A DNA stretch of 64,000 nt from Labia minor (lineage: Eukaryota; Arthropoda; Insecta; Dermaptera; Spongiphoridae), in the NCBI GenBank assembly GCA_963082975.1, contig OY720346.1, forward strand, positions 25,848,720 through 25,912,719, written 5' to 3'. The position numbers and the translations under genes were made by a program. Position 1 is the stretch's first letter, and every line of letters begins with the position of its first letter. Of the stretch, positions 24,380 to 35,676 are shown in pieces. Below the pieces are notes generated by a model, which saw only the letters and a program-made list of their open reading frames with translations, ran no database searches and was not told the DNA's origin.

Positions 24380-25493
24380 AAAAACGCTAGCATATGTTCG
24401 GGTTAACTTTGAAGAAAAATTATATTCATCTGTGCGAACAAATTAAGTTTTTCATTATATAAAGAAATTAATTTTATTTTTTGATCTACATACAATATAT
24501 CCATTTGTATTCCTAGATTTTAGACTGGTATGGATCTGGTATAAACATTCTTATTGAAATATTTACTTTTTTGGTAATTACAATTAATTTTAATTTGTTT
24601 ATATGATCATTATTACTTGATCTGTCAGAAATGTTTTATTATTTTCTATAATATATATATTATATATAATCAATAATCACAAGAAGATAATAAATAAATA
24701 ATTAAATATATACGTGTTTATCTTTGAAGATACCTGCGATGACGACATCCCTCATTGGGTAGTTGATCTTACTTGCTGGTGGGAATTGAGAAACGACGGA
24801 AGCTGTCGAGCATCTTAGAATACAAATATCGATAAAGACACGGGTCTAGTCACGATGTAGCCTACCACTGCAATTCATCGGAAGTTGTAAATATTGGAAG
24901 TCGGGAGGCTAACAAAATGATTAATAAGTTCATTTCATTAATATAAATTTTTTATTATACAATTTTAGATTATAATTAATGGACAAGAATAATATTAAAA
25001 AAATTATTATATTAATATCTAAATGTTAATAAATAAATATTAAAAGTTATAAGGCCTTTTGTTTGGTTTCTTCTTTTTGATGAAAAACTACTATTCAGAT
25101 ATGTGATTTATAAATTATCCTGAAATATTTTCAATTATTGTATTATTTATTAGTTGTTACACACTTAGCAAAGTTTCACCTACGCTTCTTCTTCTTCTTG
25201 ATTTTCGCCACACTGATTGATATATTCGTTTAATAAATAAATTTGAGGACTATATGATTAGTTTGGCTTAATCTTATTAAAGTTAATGTTAAACTCTTTC
25301 CTCATTCATCCTTATGAAATTTATTGAAAAACACCCTCCACTAAAATCATTATAGAATATTTGGTTTCTTTAATTAATTTTTCAAATATTTTTTCATTGG
25401 ATGGCATATTAATATTTATTTATTTTTTGAGATTTTGTCTCCTTAACGTTGTGAGATAGAGGAATTTTTCAATCAATAATTCCATTAATTTTT
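24380..25493. other. AT-rich DNA with a coding-like patch
   Basis: At about 24715-24905 composition is G+C-richer and one plus-strand frame is open from just before 24720 to 24816 (IFEDTCDDDIPHWVVDLTCW and following). I do not recognise it. It could be a transposon ORF fragment or an exon. Confidence 0.45.
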
Positions 25494-25658
25494 ACCGACC
25501 GACGATAATAAGGGAGGTATTGTTTTCCCACCAAATTTCACATGTGGAGATTTTTACATATCTCCAAGAATCATGCATTTTCTTGACAGAAAAAAGTATT
25601 TTTAGCATGATGTCTGTCCGTCCGTCCGTCCGAGATAGTCGAGTGGAGACACTCCAGC
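25494..25658 (+). mobile_element. Hybrid element: family A 5' end joined to family B 3' end
   Basis: Starts exactly like family A (ACCGACCGACGATAATAAGG after TTTTT) and follows it through the first unit to the GTCC microsatellite (about 25617-25630). At 25631 it switches to the family B 3' terminus, CGAGATAGTCGAGTGGAGAC then ACTCCAGC, with an intact B hairpin GAGTG-GAGA-CACTC. The result is a 165-bp element with mismatched ends. Confidence 0.85.
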
Positions 25659-25712
25659 TAATTTTAATATCATAATAGTATACAATTTAATGTAAAATTT
25701 AATTTCATTATG

Positions 25713-25738
25713 ATTATATATTATCTATCTATCTCTGT
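25713..25738 (-). repeat. LINE-tail-like GATA repeat
   Basis: The minus strand reads CACAGAGATAGATAGATAAT, identical to the 3' tail of the LINE fragment at 60438-60524. No further LINE sequence is evident next to it. Confidence 0.4.
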
Positions 25739-25834
25739 GTTTCGCCTTAATGAGATCGTAAGTCATGATCGCCACCTGCACATATATTCTTCCAAATAAC
25801 CTTTCCCTGAACTACATAATCAATCCTATACTAA

Positions 25835-26382
25835 ATTAAATTAAATTAATTAAATTATAAATTAAAATTAATAAATCATATTTATAAAACCTGCGCATGT
25901 TTGGCTCTTTGTTGATGGCACCACGTCACGTGTTGGCGCGTGAGATTTGCAGTGTTAAAAAATTAATTCTGGTACTTTCAGCAAATAAATCAAGCTGAAA
26001 TTCTAGATATAGCAGTTTTATACAATTATTAATCATGTGAAAAATAATCAAACATATATCTTTATTTTTACGATCAGTTTAGAGGAAAAAAAATCAAAAC
26101 GTTGTAGGTAATGACCCTCTTCCGGTTGAGCTACATTTCTCAAAAGTTGAAAAAGAAAACTATGAATTTTGAATAATGCCCATGTACCAAATTTCATCAT
26201 TATAGCTCAAACCGTTTTTGTGTAATCTTGGTTACATACATACACACACAAACACACACACAGACAGACATTTTTCTCAACCTTAGTGAAAATAATTCAG
26301 GAACCTTCAAAACGTATAAAAACATCAAAATCTCAACATCGAAATTTTTCGTGATCGCAATACTATCTCTTACGAGATAGTA
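25835..26382 (-). mobile_element. Family B element, 3' terminus lost (B2)
   Basis: The minus strand starts TACTATCTCGTAAGAGATAG near 26382 and follows B1 through the AAAATTTTCGATG-like segment, a GT-rich core, CAAAAACGGTTTGAGC, TGATGAAATTTGGTACATGG, and the late CACGTGACGT block. It fades into A/T sequence near 25835 without the hairpin. The left boundary is approximate. Confidence 0.85.
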
Positions 26383-27047
26383 AAAATATACTTGTGTAAA
26401 TTTACTTTATTATAAATTTGAAAGTAGTTATGTCCTCGGAAAATTTGATTTTTATAAATATTAAAAATAAAGAAATCAAATCATTTAGAATAAATTATAA
26501 GAATGTATCAAATAGAGAAGTTAAAAAACAAGATGAGCGTCTGTGAAAGGAAAACTATTTTGCACGATTGAAAAAGCACACCTGCAGAGACCACACTTCT
26601 TGAAGCTGCTGCTTCTGGAGCTGTTTAGAATGCGTACATCGACTCGTGAGCTGCAATTACAGAAAATACATTTTAATGAGCAATCTGATTCCTATGTCTT
26701 TCTCTTTCATCGTTCGGTCCTTCCTTTTCCCAATCAGATAATCGAGCTGATCCTATTAACCTTACTTACTCGTACTCTAGCTCACAACTCGGTTTATTTT
26801 ACAGCCTGGATTAGTATCATGATCTCTTTCTCTCTCTCTCTCTCTCTTTCTCTCTTTTTTCTCATAATACGCTAGGAATAATTTTTCTGTAGAAAAAAAT
26901 CTAATCAGATCTTAAACTATTAAATTTCTAATAAATTAGCATTATTATAAGTATTTTATTATCATAAATATTGTTTAATGATAATAAATAATTGTAAAGT
27001 AGAAAAAAAATCAATATTACTAGTAAAAGGAATGGGTAAACCATACG

Positions 27048-27049
<2 letters not shown>

Positions 27050-27094
<45 letters not shown>
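27050..27094. repeat. Long (TA)n microsatellite
   Basis: About 22 uninterrupted TA units, the longest dinucleotide TA run in the window. Confidence 0.95.
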
Positions 27095-27096
<2 letters not shown>

Positions 27097-27220
27097 GTTT
27101 ATAAATTCTTATAATAAATTAGATCAGAATATATAGGTTCTTATATTTTCTTATTTTATATTTATTAACCAAAAAATAAATATCGTACATTTTCGAATTA
27201 CAACTAACAAATATCGTACT

Positions 27221-27392
27221 TTATAACGGAATTTTGTAAATTAAACCACATATTGATATTTGTTATTGTAAATTTATTCAAAAAAGATTGCAGAAGTAGC
27301 AATCGAAACGTTGTGTATATGTTTGTATTTTTTGAATAAATTTACAATAACAAATATCAATATGTGGTTTAATTTACAAAATTCCGTTATAA
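27221..27392. mobile_element. Foldback-like inverted repeat with ~64-bp arms
   Basis: The left arm begins TTATAACGGAATTTTG and the right arm ends with its reverse complement CAAAATTCCGTTATAA. The arms are essentially perfect over about 64 bp and flank a ~43-bp loop. The loop starts with a second hairpin, GATTGC-AGAAGTA-GCAATC, followed by GAAACGTTG. The 14-mer AAATATCGTACTTT occurs just left (about 27209) and again right (about 27419), possibly a target-site duplication. No coding capacity. Confidence 0.8.
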
Positions 27393-29149
27393 ATAAAAAC
27401 AACCACCAAAGTTTTAATAAATATCGTACTTTGTTACATAATAATATTCTAAAGAACAGCCATTTTATTTTATTTTAAAATTGTATTATAAATAATTCAG
27501 TTATAGTTTTATTTAAAAAGATATTAATATATATTTTCATTAAAAATGAATTTAAAATTCATTTAAATTTCATTTAGATCTCCCCTTCCCATGACTATTC
27601 GCACAATTCAAAGAAATTCGTAAATGGAATTACATAATTGAATATGATTATTTCTTAATTAATGAATTTACATTTAATTAAACTAATAAAATATTATAAA
27701 CCTCATTTATTTTTATTTAATATGGTATAAAACAGTTAATGTTCATAATAAAAACAACTTGAAGCATATTATAATCTTCTCTTCTTAACCAAGATAATCA
27801 TATGCAATTTCTTTGGGATTTTTTTTTTATCTTTCTTATATAAATTCTTTGAATGATGATTCATAGCAATTAATATCAAATATCCATTAAAACAATTTCT
27901 ACAGTAATATTTAAATATGATGAAGCAATACACATCGAAAGAGGACTAGAAAAGGGGGAGAGATCAAGAATGGAAGACATCTTTATAAAAAAACAATTTA
28001 ATAAAGAGAAAGGATTATAAAAATAGAATTTTAATATCCCTAATATAAATGTTCAAATTATTTTATTTAATAACTAGATATATAGTTATTGTTTGTCAAA
28101 TGAATTGATCCAAACATATTATTTGTTAATTGTAATTACAAGAATAAAATATCAAGGAAGTGAAACTTTAAAAACAAATGTTGTTTTATAATGTTTATTA
28201 AACTATTATACAATAATTTAATCGATGTAAAAATTAAGTGTAGTTTATGAAGAGGAGAAAATATATAATTTATAGACATTAGTTGTTTCAAAAATAGTTT
28301 TATAAGTTAAAGAGCATAAAAATAGAAGAAGGAAACTTTCCTCTATCCATTTCTCTATTCCAGATGATTGTAACTTTAAAGTTTTAATCAAATATATGAA
28401 CTATTTTGTTAAAAAAATAAATATTTTCAATCATTTTTCATAATTCTTAAAAAAAAATAATAATCTTGATGATTTATGTTTTTCAAAAAATCGATGCATA
28501 TTTCAAAAAAATTTTAAAGAAACAATCACATTCTTTAATTATTCTTCTCCCCTTCTCAATAATCAATAAACACTTGCGCTTCTTTACTACCAGTTTAATT
28601 TACTTAAACGTAAAATTATAAAATTATTATATTATTTGTAGATATTTTATTTCTATTTTATAACAATAAAAATAAGTGTTATTTTAAAAAATTAAAAAGA
28701 GAAAGGAAAACGTAGGGAACAAAATGAATTAGCATAAATATTTAAACAATTAAAAGATTAAATCCTTAATTGGTTGCGTTTAAGGATAATAAATTATTTA
28801 ATATTTTATTAGGAAAGTTTTACTAATCTATAAATAATAATTATCAAAAAATTAGTAATCTATTATATTATGTATGAATTTAACTATATGTTGTCATCAT
28901 AAAATTCAATAGGTGAGATTTATTTTGTGCTTTTTCTTACTAATCAAATAGATATTCAATTCATCTTTTACTTTATTAATGAAATTAGTTTTTAATTTTA
29001 TGAGAAATTATGAAAATAATTTTTATTCTGAAAATAATTATTATTATTATTGTTTTATTATTTTTATTATTATAGGCAAAAACAAATTGAAAGTAAATTG
29101 TAATATTATTATTAAATGAAATATTTGGTCTAATAATATTGCTTTTATT

Positions 29150-29649
29150 ACCGACCGACGATAGTAAGGGAGGTATTGTTTTCACATCAAATTTCACATG
29201 TGGAGATTTTTACATGAAATTTGGTATATTTACTTAATGCATCAGTATGATGAATTGATCAACTTTTGGTAAAAATCCGGAAACCGGAAGTGGTAGTATT
29301 AGCGATCGACGATAGGAAGGGAAGGGTTATGTTCACACCAAATTTCACATGAGGAGATTTTTTACATATCACTACGAATCATGCACTTTGTATTGGTTTT
29401 ATCCTCGAGAAAAATCATTTTTATTAGTTTTTTTCTTAATTTAAAATTATATGACGTCATCCAGCCATTCAAGACGTCACAGCCTGGTCTTACATATATA
29501 TTATAAATAAAATAAAATTAAAAATATTTATGTTATATGCTTATCTGTTTTTTATTACATTAATAGATATATTAATATTATTTGAAATTGTTTCTGTAGC
29601 TGGAAATTAATTTACTTAGTTGTCGGTTCAGATCTGGACACAGGTCAAC
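29150..29649 (+). mobile_element. Family A element with internal deletion (A5)
   Basis: Starts ACCGACCGACGATAG. After GGAGATTTTTACATG it jumps straight into AAATTTGGTATATTTACTTA, losing the GTCC microsatellite. The remaining order is normal: CCGGAAGTGG, second unit, one intact TGACGTCA (29452) and one mutated (AGACGTCA). The 3' terminus is damaged: TGTCGGTTCAGATCTGGACA replaces the usual inverted copy. Confidence 0.85.
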
Positions 29650-30054
29650 TTATTTTTTTAAGAACCAAATTGAAAAAATTTAGAAAAAACTGGACTAGAT
29701 TTATGAATTAATTTACATATATATAAAAAATTATTTAGGAAATTTTTCCTTCAACTGAAAAATATACTGGAACCAAAGAAGGTTCATATATAGAAAATGT
29801 TAATTGGGTATGTAACTAATCTATTACTTACCTAATATTTTTTAAAATTAAAATAGAAATTCATACTAGAAAAGAATTGTTTAACGTAATTTGCTAAGAA
29901 CACAGCAAAGAAAAGCATAACTCATCGATATCTTCGAAATGACATGTAGACTTACTATACTATTACTACTATTAAGATGTATTCTAAAACACCACTAATT
30001 TTGAAAATTAATATTTGTTTATTTTATTTTATTTTAATATGTATTTTATTTGAA

Positions 30055-30190
30055 ATAATCTGCACTCCCCGCTCGCCCCTCTCCATGCCCCTCCGCCGCC
30101 TGGCCTAACCTCCTCCAGCCGGCTGGCCGAGTTGAACGTAGTCAGTACCCCTTCCCTGGTGAGTGTGGGACCCTAAGCGGCCTCTCCACT
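30055..30190. other. G+C-rich island, possible exon or regulatory DNA
   Basis: A sharp G+C-rich island in AT-rich surroundings, with many CpGs. It holds a perfect palindrome CCAGCCGGCTGG (30115-30126) and a strong splice-donor-like site, CCCTG|GTGAGT, near 30160. On the plus strand one frame is open for about 34 codons up to that donor and is proline-rich. No acceptor or start codon is clear. It could be a first exon, a promoter island or an old element; I cannot decide. Confidence 0.4.
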
Positions 30191-30944
30191 GAAATCATCC
30201 CTTAATCAGTCGCTAATCAAGAATTAATTGTAATTTTATTATTTATTTTTATTAATTAAAACGAAGATTAGTGAACGTTAAAAAAAATATTTCAATAAAA
30301 ATTAAATTTTATAAAGTGCATTTTTATAATTTTTTATGCATTTACCCAAATAAATTTATAAATTTTTCATTCAAATCTCTGAAAAGAATTAATCTTAAAT
30401 ATTCTATCAGATCTCCTTAATTAAATTTTATTAAAAGTTAAATTAAAATTATTTAAAAATTAAAAAATCATATACAAAATTTTATTTTTCTTTAAATAAG
30501 TAAATTTATTGAAATATTTTTTAAATTTCAATATATATATTAATCCTATTAAAACTTATTTATTTAAAAAATAGCAAGATGTGCTGATTATTTTCAAAAT
30601 TCATATAATATAATTATAAATCAAAAAAATATAAATTTCTTATATTCATATAATAATAAATATAATATTTAAATATTCTATATAAGTATTCTTTCTAATC
30701 TCATTATCGATCACACTGTTCCTTTCAAATCTCTTATGAATATTGTTTTGTCAATTTCATATTATTATAACACTTTTGAAAAATGAATAATATTTCTATT
30801 ACCTATATATCAATTAAACAGAATAAAATCTTCGTGAAATTAATAATATAATCATAATTAGTTTTCTGATGTTTTCTAAGATATTTTTATAATATGTCTA
30901 TTGAATGCTTATTATAACTTATTATAATCATGGTTCTATATAGG

Positions 30945-33339
30945 ATGTAAAATAATTTTAGTATTTTAATATTACAGAAATAAGATAATATTTTAAAAAA
31001 TCTATACACTTTTTTAATCCTATTAATATTATTTATTTATTTATATCTTATTTTTTTATTTCCTATATATAATATAAATATCTAATCTTAATTATTTTTT
31101 TTCTTTATCGAGGCGAGAGTGATGGACATCAATTCAAGTCTACGAGCTGTTCTCCGAGTTTAATCTGCTAGAAATATCAACCCTTATTAACTCCGAGGTC
31201 AGTATTTATTATTAATTTTATTTTTAATTCAATTTAAATTTATTGATTATAAACTAATAAGCTATTTTTCTTCTTCTATTTCATGTTTCAATCTTCGTTC
31301 CTTGATTATCTTCTCCATCCTTCATGACGATGAAATGATTGAAATACAGCTCTCCAAATGTAAGTAATAATTGTTATTTATTTAGCATGGCGCACTTTAA
31401 AATAAAAAATGTAAATATAATATTTAAAGTAAAGTTTAAAAGAATATAGAAAGTATAATTAAATTACAATAAGTTTTTGCTTTTGATAATATTCATTAGG
31501 AGATTATAGAGAAATATATTAAATTATATGACAGAATTTAGTGAGATTAGGGAATTTCAGAGTACATCTTTCAAGAAGTAGCATTAATAAAGGAGACAGA
31601 AGAGACAAAGGTATTTTTAGAATTAGTAGGTTTCGATGCCTTATACTGGGTGAGTGGCTATTTTTTGATATATAAGTATATAGTTGTTAGGAATTTTCAG
31701 GTGGTTGCCTCCTACATCCATGCATGTTCTTAACATACTAATTCATAGATTAGATTAGAATTAATAAATAAATAAAATGTAGGTGGATAAAACAAATGCC
31801 ATGCTATTATTTAAGGGATGGTTTGCATGAATTGCATGTCAGGTCTGAATTGTGCCATTTTGTATTTCTGAGAGTGTGTTTGAGGTGGATTGAATGAACG
31901 GGAATTCGGGAAGGTAATTCAGCACAGTTCCTAAATGGGATTAGCCTGAACAGGAACAAATTGTTGGTTACCTTTTGAGCGCAGGGCTTTTTCGATTAGC
32001 ATGAGCCTTCCATGCCTATTGATGGAGGCTATGCACTCCCTAACTAGGTAGGTTTTATTTCAGGTTGCCCCGAATGTCGCGATTTCATTTCGAAATCCAA
32101 AAAATCAAAGGCACTCTCAGCTGATTCAAAGAGGCTACAGACTAAATGCCTTATATTTTTTTAATCTTTTTTTTAAGGCAAACTTTCTTTATTATTACTT
32201 TTTCTAAATTTCGGAAGGCGAGGCTTGGAAGGGCTAATTTATGGGGAAAGGAGGAGGCCCTATTAAATATTCAATTGTTTTTTTTTAATTTAATTAATAA
32301 TAAAAAATAATTGAATATCGCGATTATTTCCTTAACTTTTTATTTTCATTTTGAAATATACAATTTCATAATTTAAACTTTGATATATTTTAAATATTTT
32401 ACTATATAGGTAGAATTAATTATTATTATAATTTCTCAATTTAAAATTAAAATGCATACATCACAAAAAAATCATATATATTGCAAAAATATAACTCTTT
32501 TTCATTATTATTTCTTTTTAACCTTCCAAATATAAAAATATTTTAATTTTTTTTTATTATGGAAATTATTTCATATGAATATAAATATATTGTAATCGAA
32601 TATATCTATACTCAATAATAATTTAATATTAATAAATTATCAAATTTTTTTCTTATCATTGTACTGATAAATAATATTTGGAAAGCAATAAAATTTAGTT
32701 AAGTTTATTTAAAAAATTAACTGTATAATTGTTGTTAATTATAAACATGTGGTACAACTTATTTTAAATAAATAAATAAAATTAGACTCCTAAAATTTTT
32801 TTTAATTTTAATAGATCAAATATTCTTATTCTTTAGCTGACTTACAAATCCCATACGATCATTTTGCTTATTCTTATGTGTATTCTTTCCCAGTGTCCCC
32901 GCAAAAATTCTCCTGGAGATAAAAATGTCTCGGTTTACATAAATAATAATATCATCCGTGAATAAACCCAATATTATTCAATTTTTACCGACCGACGATA
33001 GTAAGGGAGGTATTGTTTTCACACCAAATTTCACATGTCGAGATTTTTATATATCACCACGAATCATGCATCTTGTATTGGTTTTATCCTTGCGAAAAAT
33101 CATCTTCATTAGTTTTTTCTTAATTTTAAATTATATGACGTCATCCAGCCATTCATGACGTCACAGCCTGGTCTTACATATATATTATAAATAAAATAAA
33201 ATTAAAAATATTTATGTTGTATCCATATCTGATTTTTATTATATTAATAGATAGATTAAAATTATTTGAAATTGTTTCTGTAGCTGAAAATTAATTTACT
33301 TCAAACCGTCGGTCGGTTCGGACCTGGCCACAGTTCAAC
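30945..33339 (+). repeat. Duplicated ~2.4-kb block, copy 2
   Basis: Same order and orientation as 1243-3614, beginning at ATGTAAAATAATTTTA. It has text absent from copy 1 (about 20 bp near 31511, 27 bp near 32296, 16 bp near 32597) and lacks about 26 bp present near 1597. The extra text near 32296 completes an inverted repeat, ATATTCAATT (32267-32276) with AATTGAATAT (32309-32318). It ends with family A element A6. No gene seen. Confidence 0.9.
32987..33339 (+). mobile_element. Family A element, short form (A6)
   Basis: Same internal deletion as A1 (3261-3614), its duplicate partner, so the deletion is older than the duplication. Unlike A1 it keeps both TGACGTCA octamers (33136-33143 and 33156-33163) and CGTCGGTCGGT. 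The hairpin arm has one change (CAGTTC for CAGGTC). Confidence 0.9.
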
Positions 33340-33488
33340 TTATTTAATACAAATATTTTAAAATAAAACATTGCTTCAGACTGTATCAGCTTTTGGTTCG
33401 GATAGTAGACTATTATCCTATTATCTAGTCACAATTAATCATTTAAAAATTAAAATTGTAATATAAATTATATTTTAAATATTAATAA

Positions 33489-34116
33489 GTTGACCTGTGG
33501 CCAGGTCCGAACCGACCGACGGTGTGAAGTAAATTAATTAGCAGCTACAGAAACAATTTCAAATAATTTTAATATATCTATTAATGTAATAAAAAAGAGA
33601 TATGGATACATAAATAATAAATATAACCATTTTTAATTTTATTTTATTTATAATATATATCCAAGACCAGGCTGTGACGTCATGAATGGCTGGATGACGT
33701 CATATAATTTTAAATCAAGAAAAAACTAATAAATATGATTTTCCCGAGGATAAAACCAATACAAAGTGCATGATTCGTGGTGATATATAAAAAAATCTCC
33801 TCATGTGAAATTTGGTGTGAAAATAACCCTTCCCTTCCTATCGTCGATCGCTAATACTACCACTTCCGGTTTCCGGATATGCACCCAAAGTTGATCAATT
33901 CATCCCACTGATGCATTAAGTAAATATACCAAATTTCATCAAAATCGGTTGAGCCGTTCAGGCTGTACACATCTATACGGACAGACGGACGGACAGACAT
34001 CATGCTAAAAATACTTTTTTCTGTTAAGAAAATGCATGATTCGTGGAGATATGTAAAAATCTCCACATGTGAAATTTGGTGTGAAAACAATACCTCCCTT
34101 ACTATCGTCGGTCGGT
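33489..34116 (-). mobile_element. Family A rolling-circle element, full length (A7)
   Basis: Minus-strand copy running from ACCGACCGACGATAG (ends 34116) to the hairpin GACCTG-GCCA-CAGGTC (starts near 33489). All modules are present, with both TGACGTCA octamers (33675-33682 and 33695-33702). Just before the hairpin the inverted terminus reads CCGTCGGTCGGT, and the A-typical TTTGAAG next to it is altered. It faces A6, 150 bp away. The 92-codon minus-strand frame at 33857-34135 is only the element read through. Confidence 0.9.
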
Positions 34117-34379
34117 AAAAATGTATAATTATCATAATATAAAAATCAATATTATCAATATTATGTGCAATTAAAATTAGAAAAAAAATAAAAAAAAAGC
34201 AAAATGTGCAGCATCGTACACGTGGCGGAAGTGAAACTTCTTACAATCTAGAGAATAAGAGAAATTTTAGTTGAGAGTGTGAGTGAGAGAGAAATAGAGA
34301 AAAATAAAGGGATCATTTCGAAAGACATATAACAGTATAAAATTTTCGTAACAAATATTCGCTTTATTATTATTATTAT

Positions 34380-34742
34380 CTACTCTATCATCATATCTAC
34401 ATTGCCTGTACTATTGTCGGTTGGTGCTTCAATTGGTAATACTGATATTAATGGCTTGTGATAACTAAAATAAGATATATATGTTCGTGATTCGATATTT
34501 TCTATATAACGTGTAAAAACAGCATCTATTGTAGTTCCAGATTTTGTTGTTGATTCCTTGGGATCGTTATTTATAAGCAGACCAAATGTTTCTCGAAGAA
34601 AGTTGATCAACGGCAACGAATCATCAGATTCAAAATTTACATTAAAATCTCCCCCGAGAATTAGAGGGATTTTATCTTCGCCTCGTTCAAGTGCATTAGC
34701 ACCTGTGTGGCTATAAACCAGTAGTGAAATAAATAATATCGT
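34380..34742 (-). pseudogene. Helitron/Helentron-type endonuclease C-terminal fragment
   Basis: The minus strand is open for about 120 codons: FISLLVYSHTGANALERGED, then the motif LILGGDFNVNFESDD, LPLINFLRETFGLLINNDPK, STTKSGTTIDAVFTRY, SRTYISYFSYHKPLISVLPI and a stop at 34380-34382. GDFN and the later SYHKP segment (in the place of the usual SDH) mark the C-terminal half of an endonuclease/exonuclease/phosphatase domain. This variant is, to my knowledge, found fused to the Rep-helicase proteins of Helitron-like elements in arthropods. The N-terminal half, Rep and helicase are absent, and the frame is closed upstream, so it is a fragment. Downstream on the same strand, at about 34220, AAGAAGTTTCACTTC occurs; it recurs at about 37073. 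Confidence 0.75.
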
Positions 34743-35010
34743 CTAAATTTTGGTCGTTATTTTTTTTCGGCATAGTGAAATCTGTGGAGTAGAGAAAAGC
34801 AGTTTTAAATGCAATAATAATTTTAAATTGATTTAGTAGTGTTAAAGTAATGTTGAGATTCGGATAAATAACGTGAATGGTCATCGACGCACATAACTGT
34901 ATGTGTTGGCGTGTGAATTGCCGACCATGTTCACACACACAATTACATGCGTCGGTATGCGTGCACGCTGTATATTTGACTTGAGAATTTTAATTATTTC
35001 ACGATATATA

Positions 35011-35240
35011 TCTTATCTTATTATGCTAGCTAAAATTGTATATATCTATCTATTTATCTATCTATATATATTGGTTCTCAAAAACCGCTCTAACGATTTT
35101 TTTCAAATTCACACTAGATATAGTATTTATAAAGAAAAATTGAGTTTTATTGATTACATCTCTTGAAACTTACAGCTTCATTATTAATTTCTTAATTGAA
35201 AATTATATATGGGTGACGTAAATGGCATCCATTTTGAAAT
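35011..35240 (+). mobile_element. Helitron-type 5' end (family C, copy 1)
   Basis: Starts TCTTATCTTATTATGCTAGC, then a (TATC)n run, GGTTCTCAAAAACCGCTCTA, TATAGTATTTATAAAGAAAA, TTGAGTTTTATTGATTACAT and a late CTTCATTATTAATTTCTTAA then GGGTGACGTAAATGG. It matches 58022-58230 in order. The 5' TC start and this series of boxes are typical of animal Helitron 5' ends. No 3' end can be assigned with confidence. Confidence 0.7.
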
Positions 35241-35246
35241 TTTACT

Positions 35247-35676
35247 CCCGCCTTTTTTTAATTTTGTATTAATATTTTTTTTATATTTAAAATATTTTAA
35301 AATTTATAATTTAATTTCGAAATAAAATTAAAAATATTTATTTTTAATAAAATATATATATATATTTATTAATCCCGCTTTTTTTTTAAATGATATTGTA
35401 TTAACATTTTTTTATATTTAAAATATTTTAAAATTCATTATTTAATTTCGAAATTTTATATTTAAAATATTTTAAAATTTATTATTTAATTTCGAAATAA
35501 AATTAAAAATATTTATTTTTAATAAAATATATATATATATTTATTAATCCCGCTTTTTTTTAAATGATATTGTATTAACATTTTTTATATTTAAAATATT
35601 TTAAAATTCATTATTTAATTTCGAAATAAAATTAAAAATATTTATTTTTAATAAAATATATATATATTTATTAATC
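35247..35676. repeat. Tandem repeat array of AT-rich units
   Basis: Three head-to-tail units, each beginning at a CCCGC(C/T)TTTTTT motif (35247, 35374, 35549) and running through TTTAAAATATTTTAAAATT, TAATTTCGAAATAAAATTAA and a (TA)n run. Units 1 and 3 are about 125 bp; unit 2 is about 175 bp because it contains an extra internal copy of the TTTATATTTAAAATATTTT segment. It directly follows the Helitron 5' end. Confidence 0.9.

Larger units (their letters stand above)
26383..29149. other. AT-rich intergenic DNA with a G+C-richer open frame
   Basis: Includes a plus-strand open frame at 26543-26875 (110 codons, ending in a (CT)n-encoded SLSLSL run). Its first two thirds have more balanced composition than the flanks, but there is no domain or signal that I recognise, so it is not called a gene. 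Also contains (TA)n at 27050-27094 and the inverted repeat at 27221-27392. Confidence 0.5.

Noticed and set aside
25631-26382. The B terminus at 25631-25658 as the missing 3' end of the B2 copy at 25835-26382
   Set aside because: The terminus is on the plus strand while B2 is on the minus strand, and a family A start adjoins it directly, so it belongs to the hybrid element.
26543-26875. Plus-strand frame of 110 codons, the longest after the LINE antisense frames
   Set aside because: Ends in a microsatellite-encoded Ser-Leu run, no domain, signal peptide or homolog that I recognise. Left as an unexplained patch.
33857-34135. Minus-strand open frame of 92 codons (and similar frames at 32958-33158, 48107-48349, 38296-38529, 20403-20661)
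   Set aside because: They are read-throughs of family A (or hybrid) non-autonomous elements. Different copies are open in different places and none is conserved as protein.
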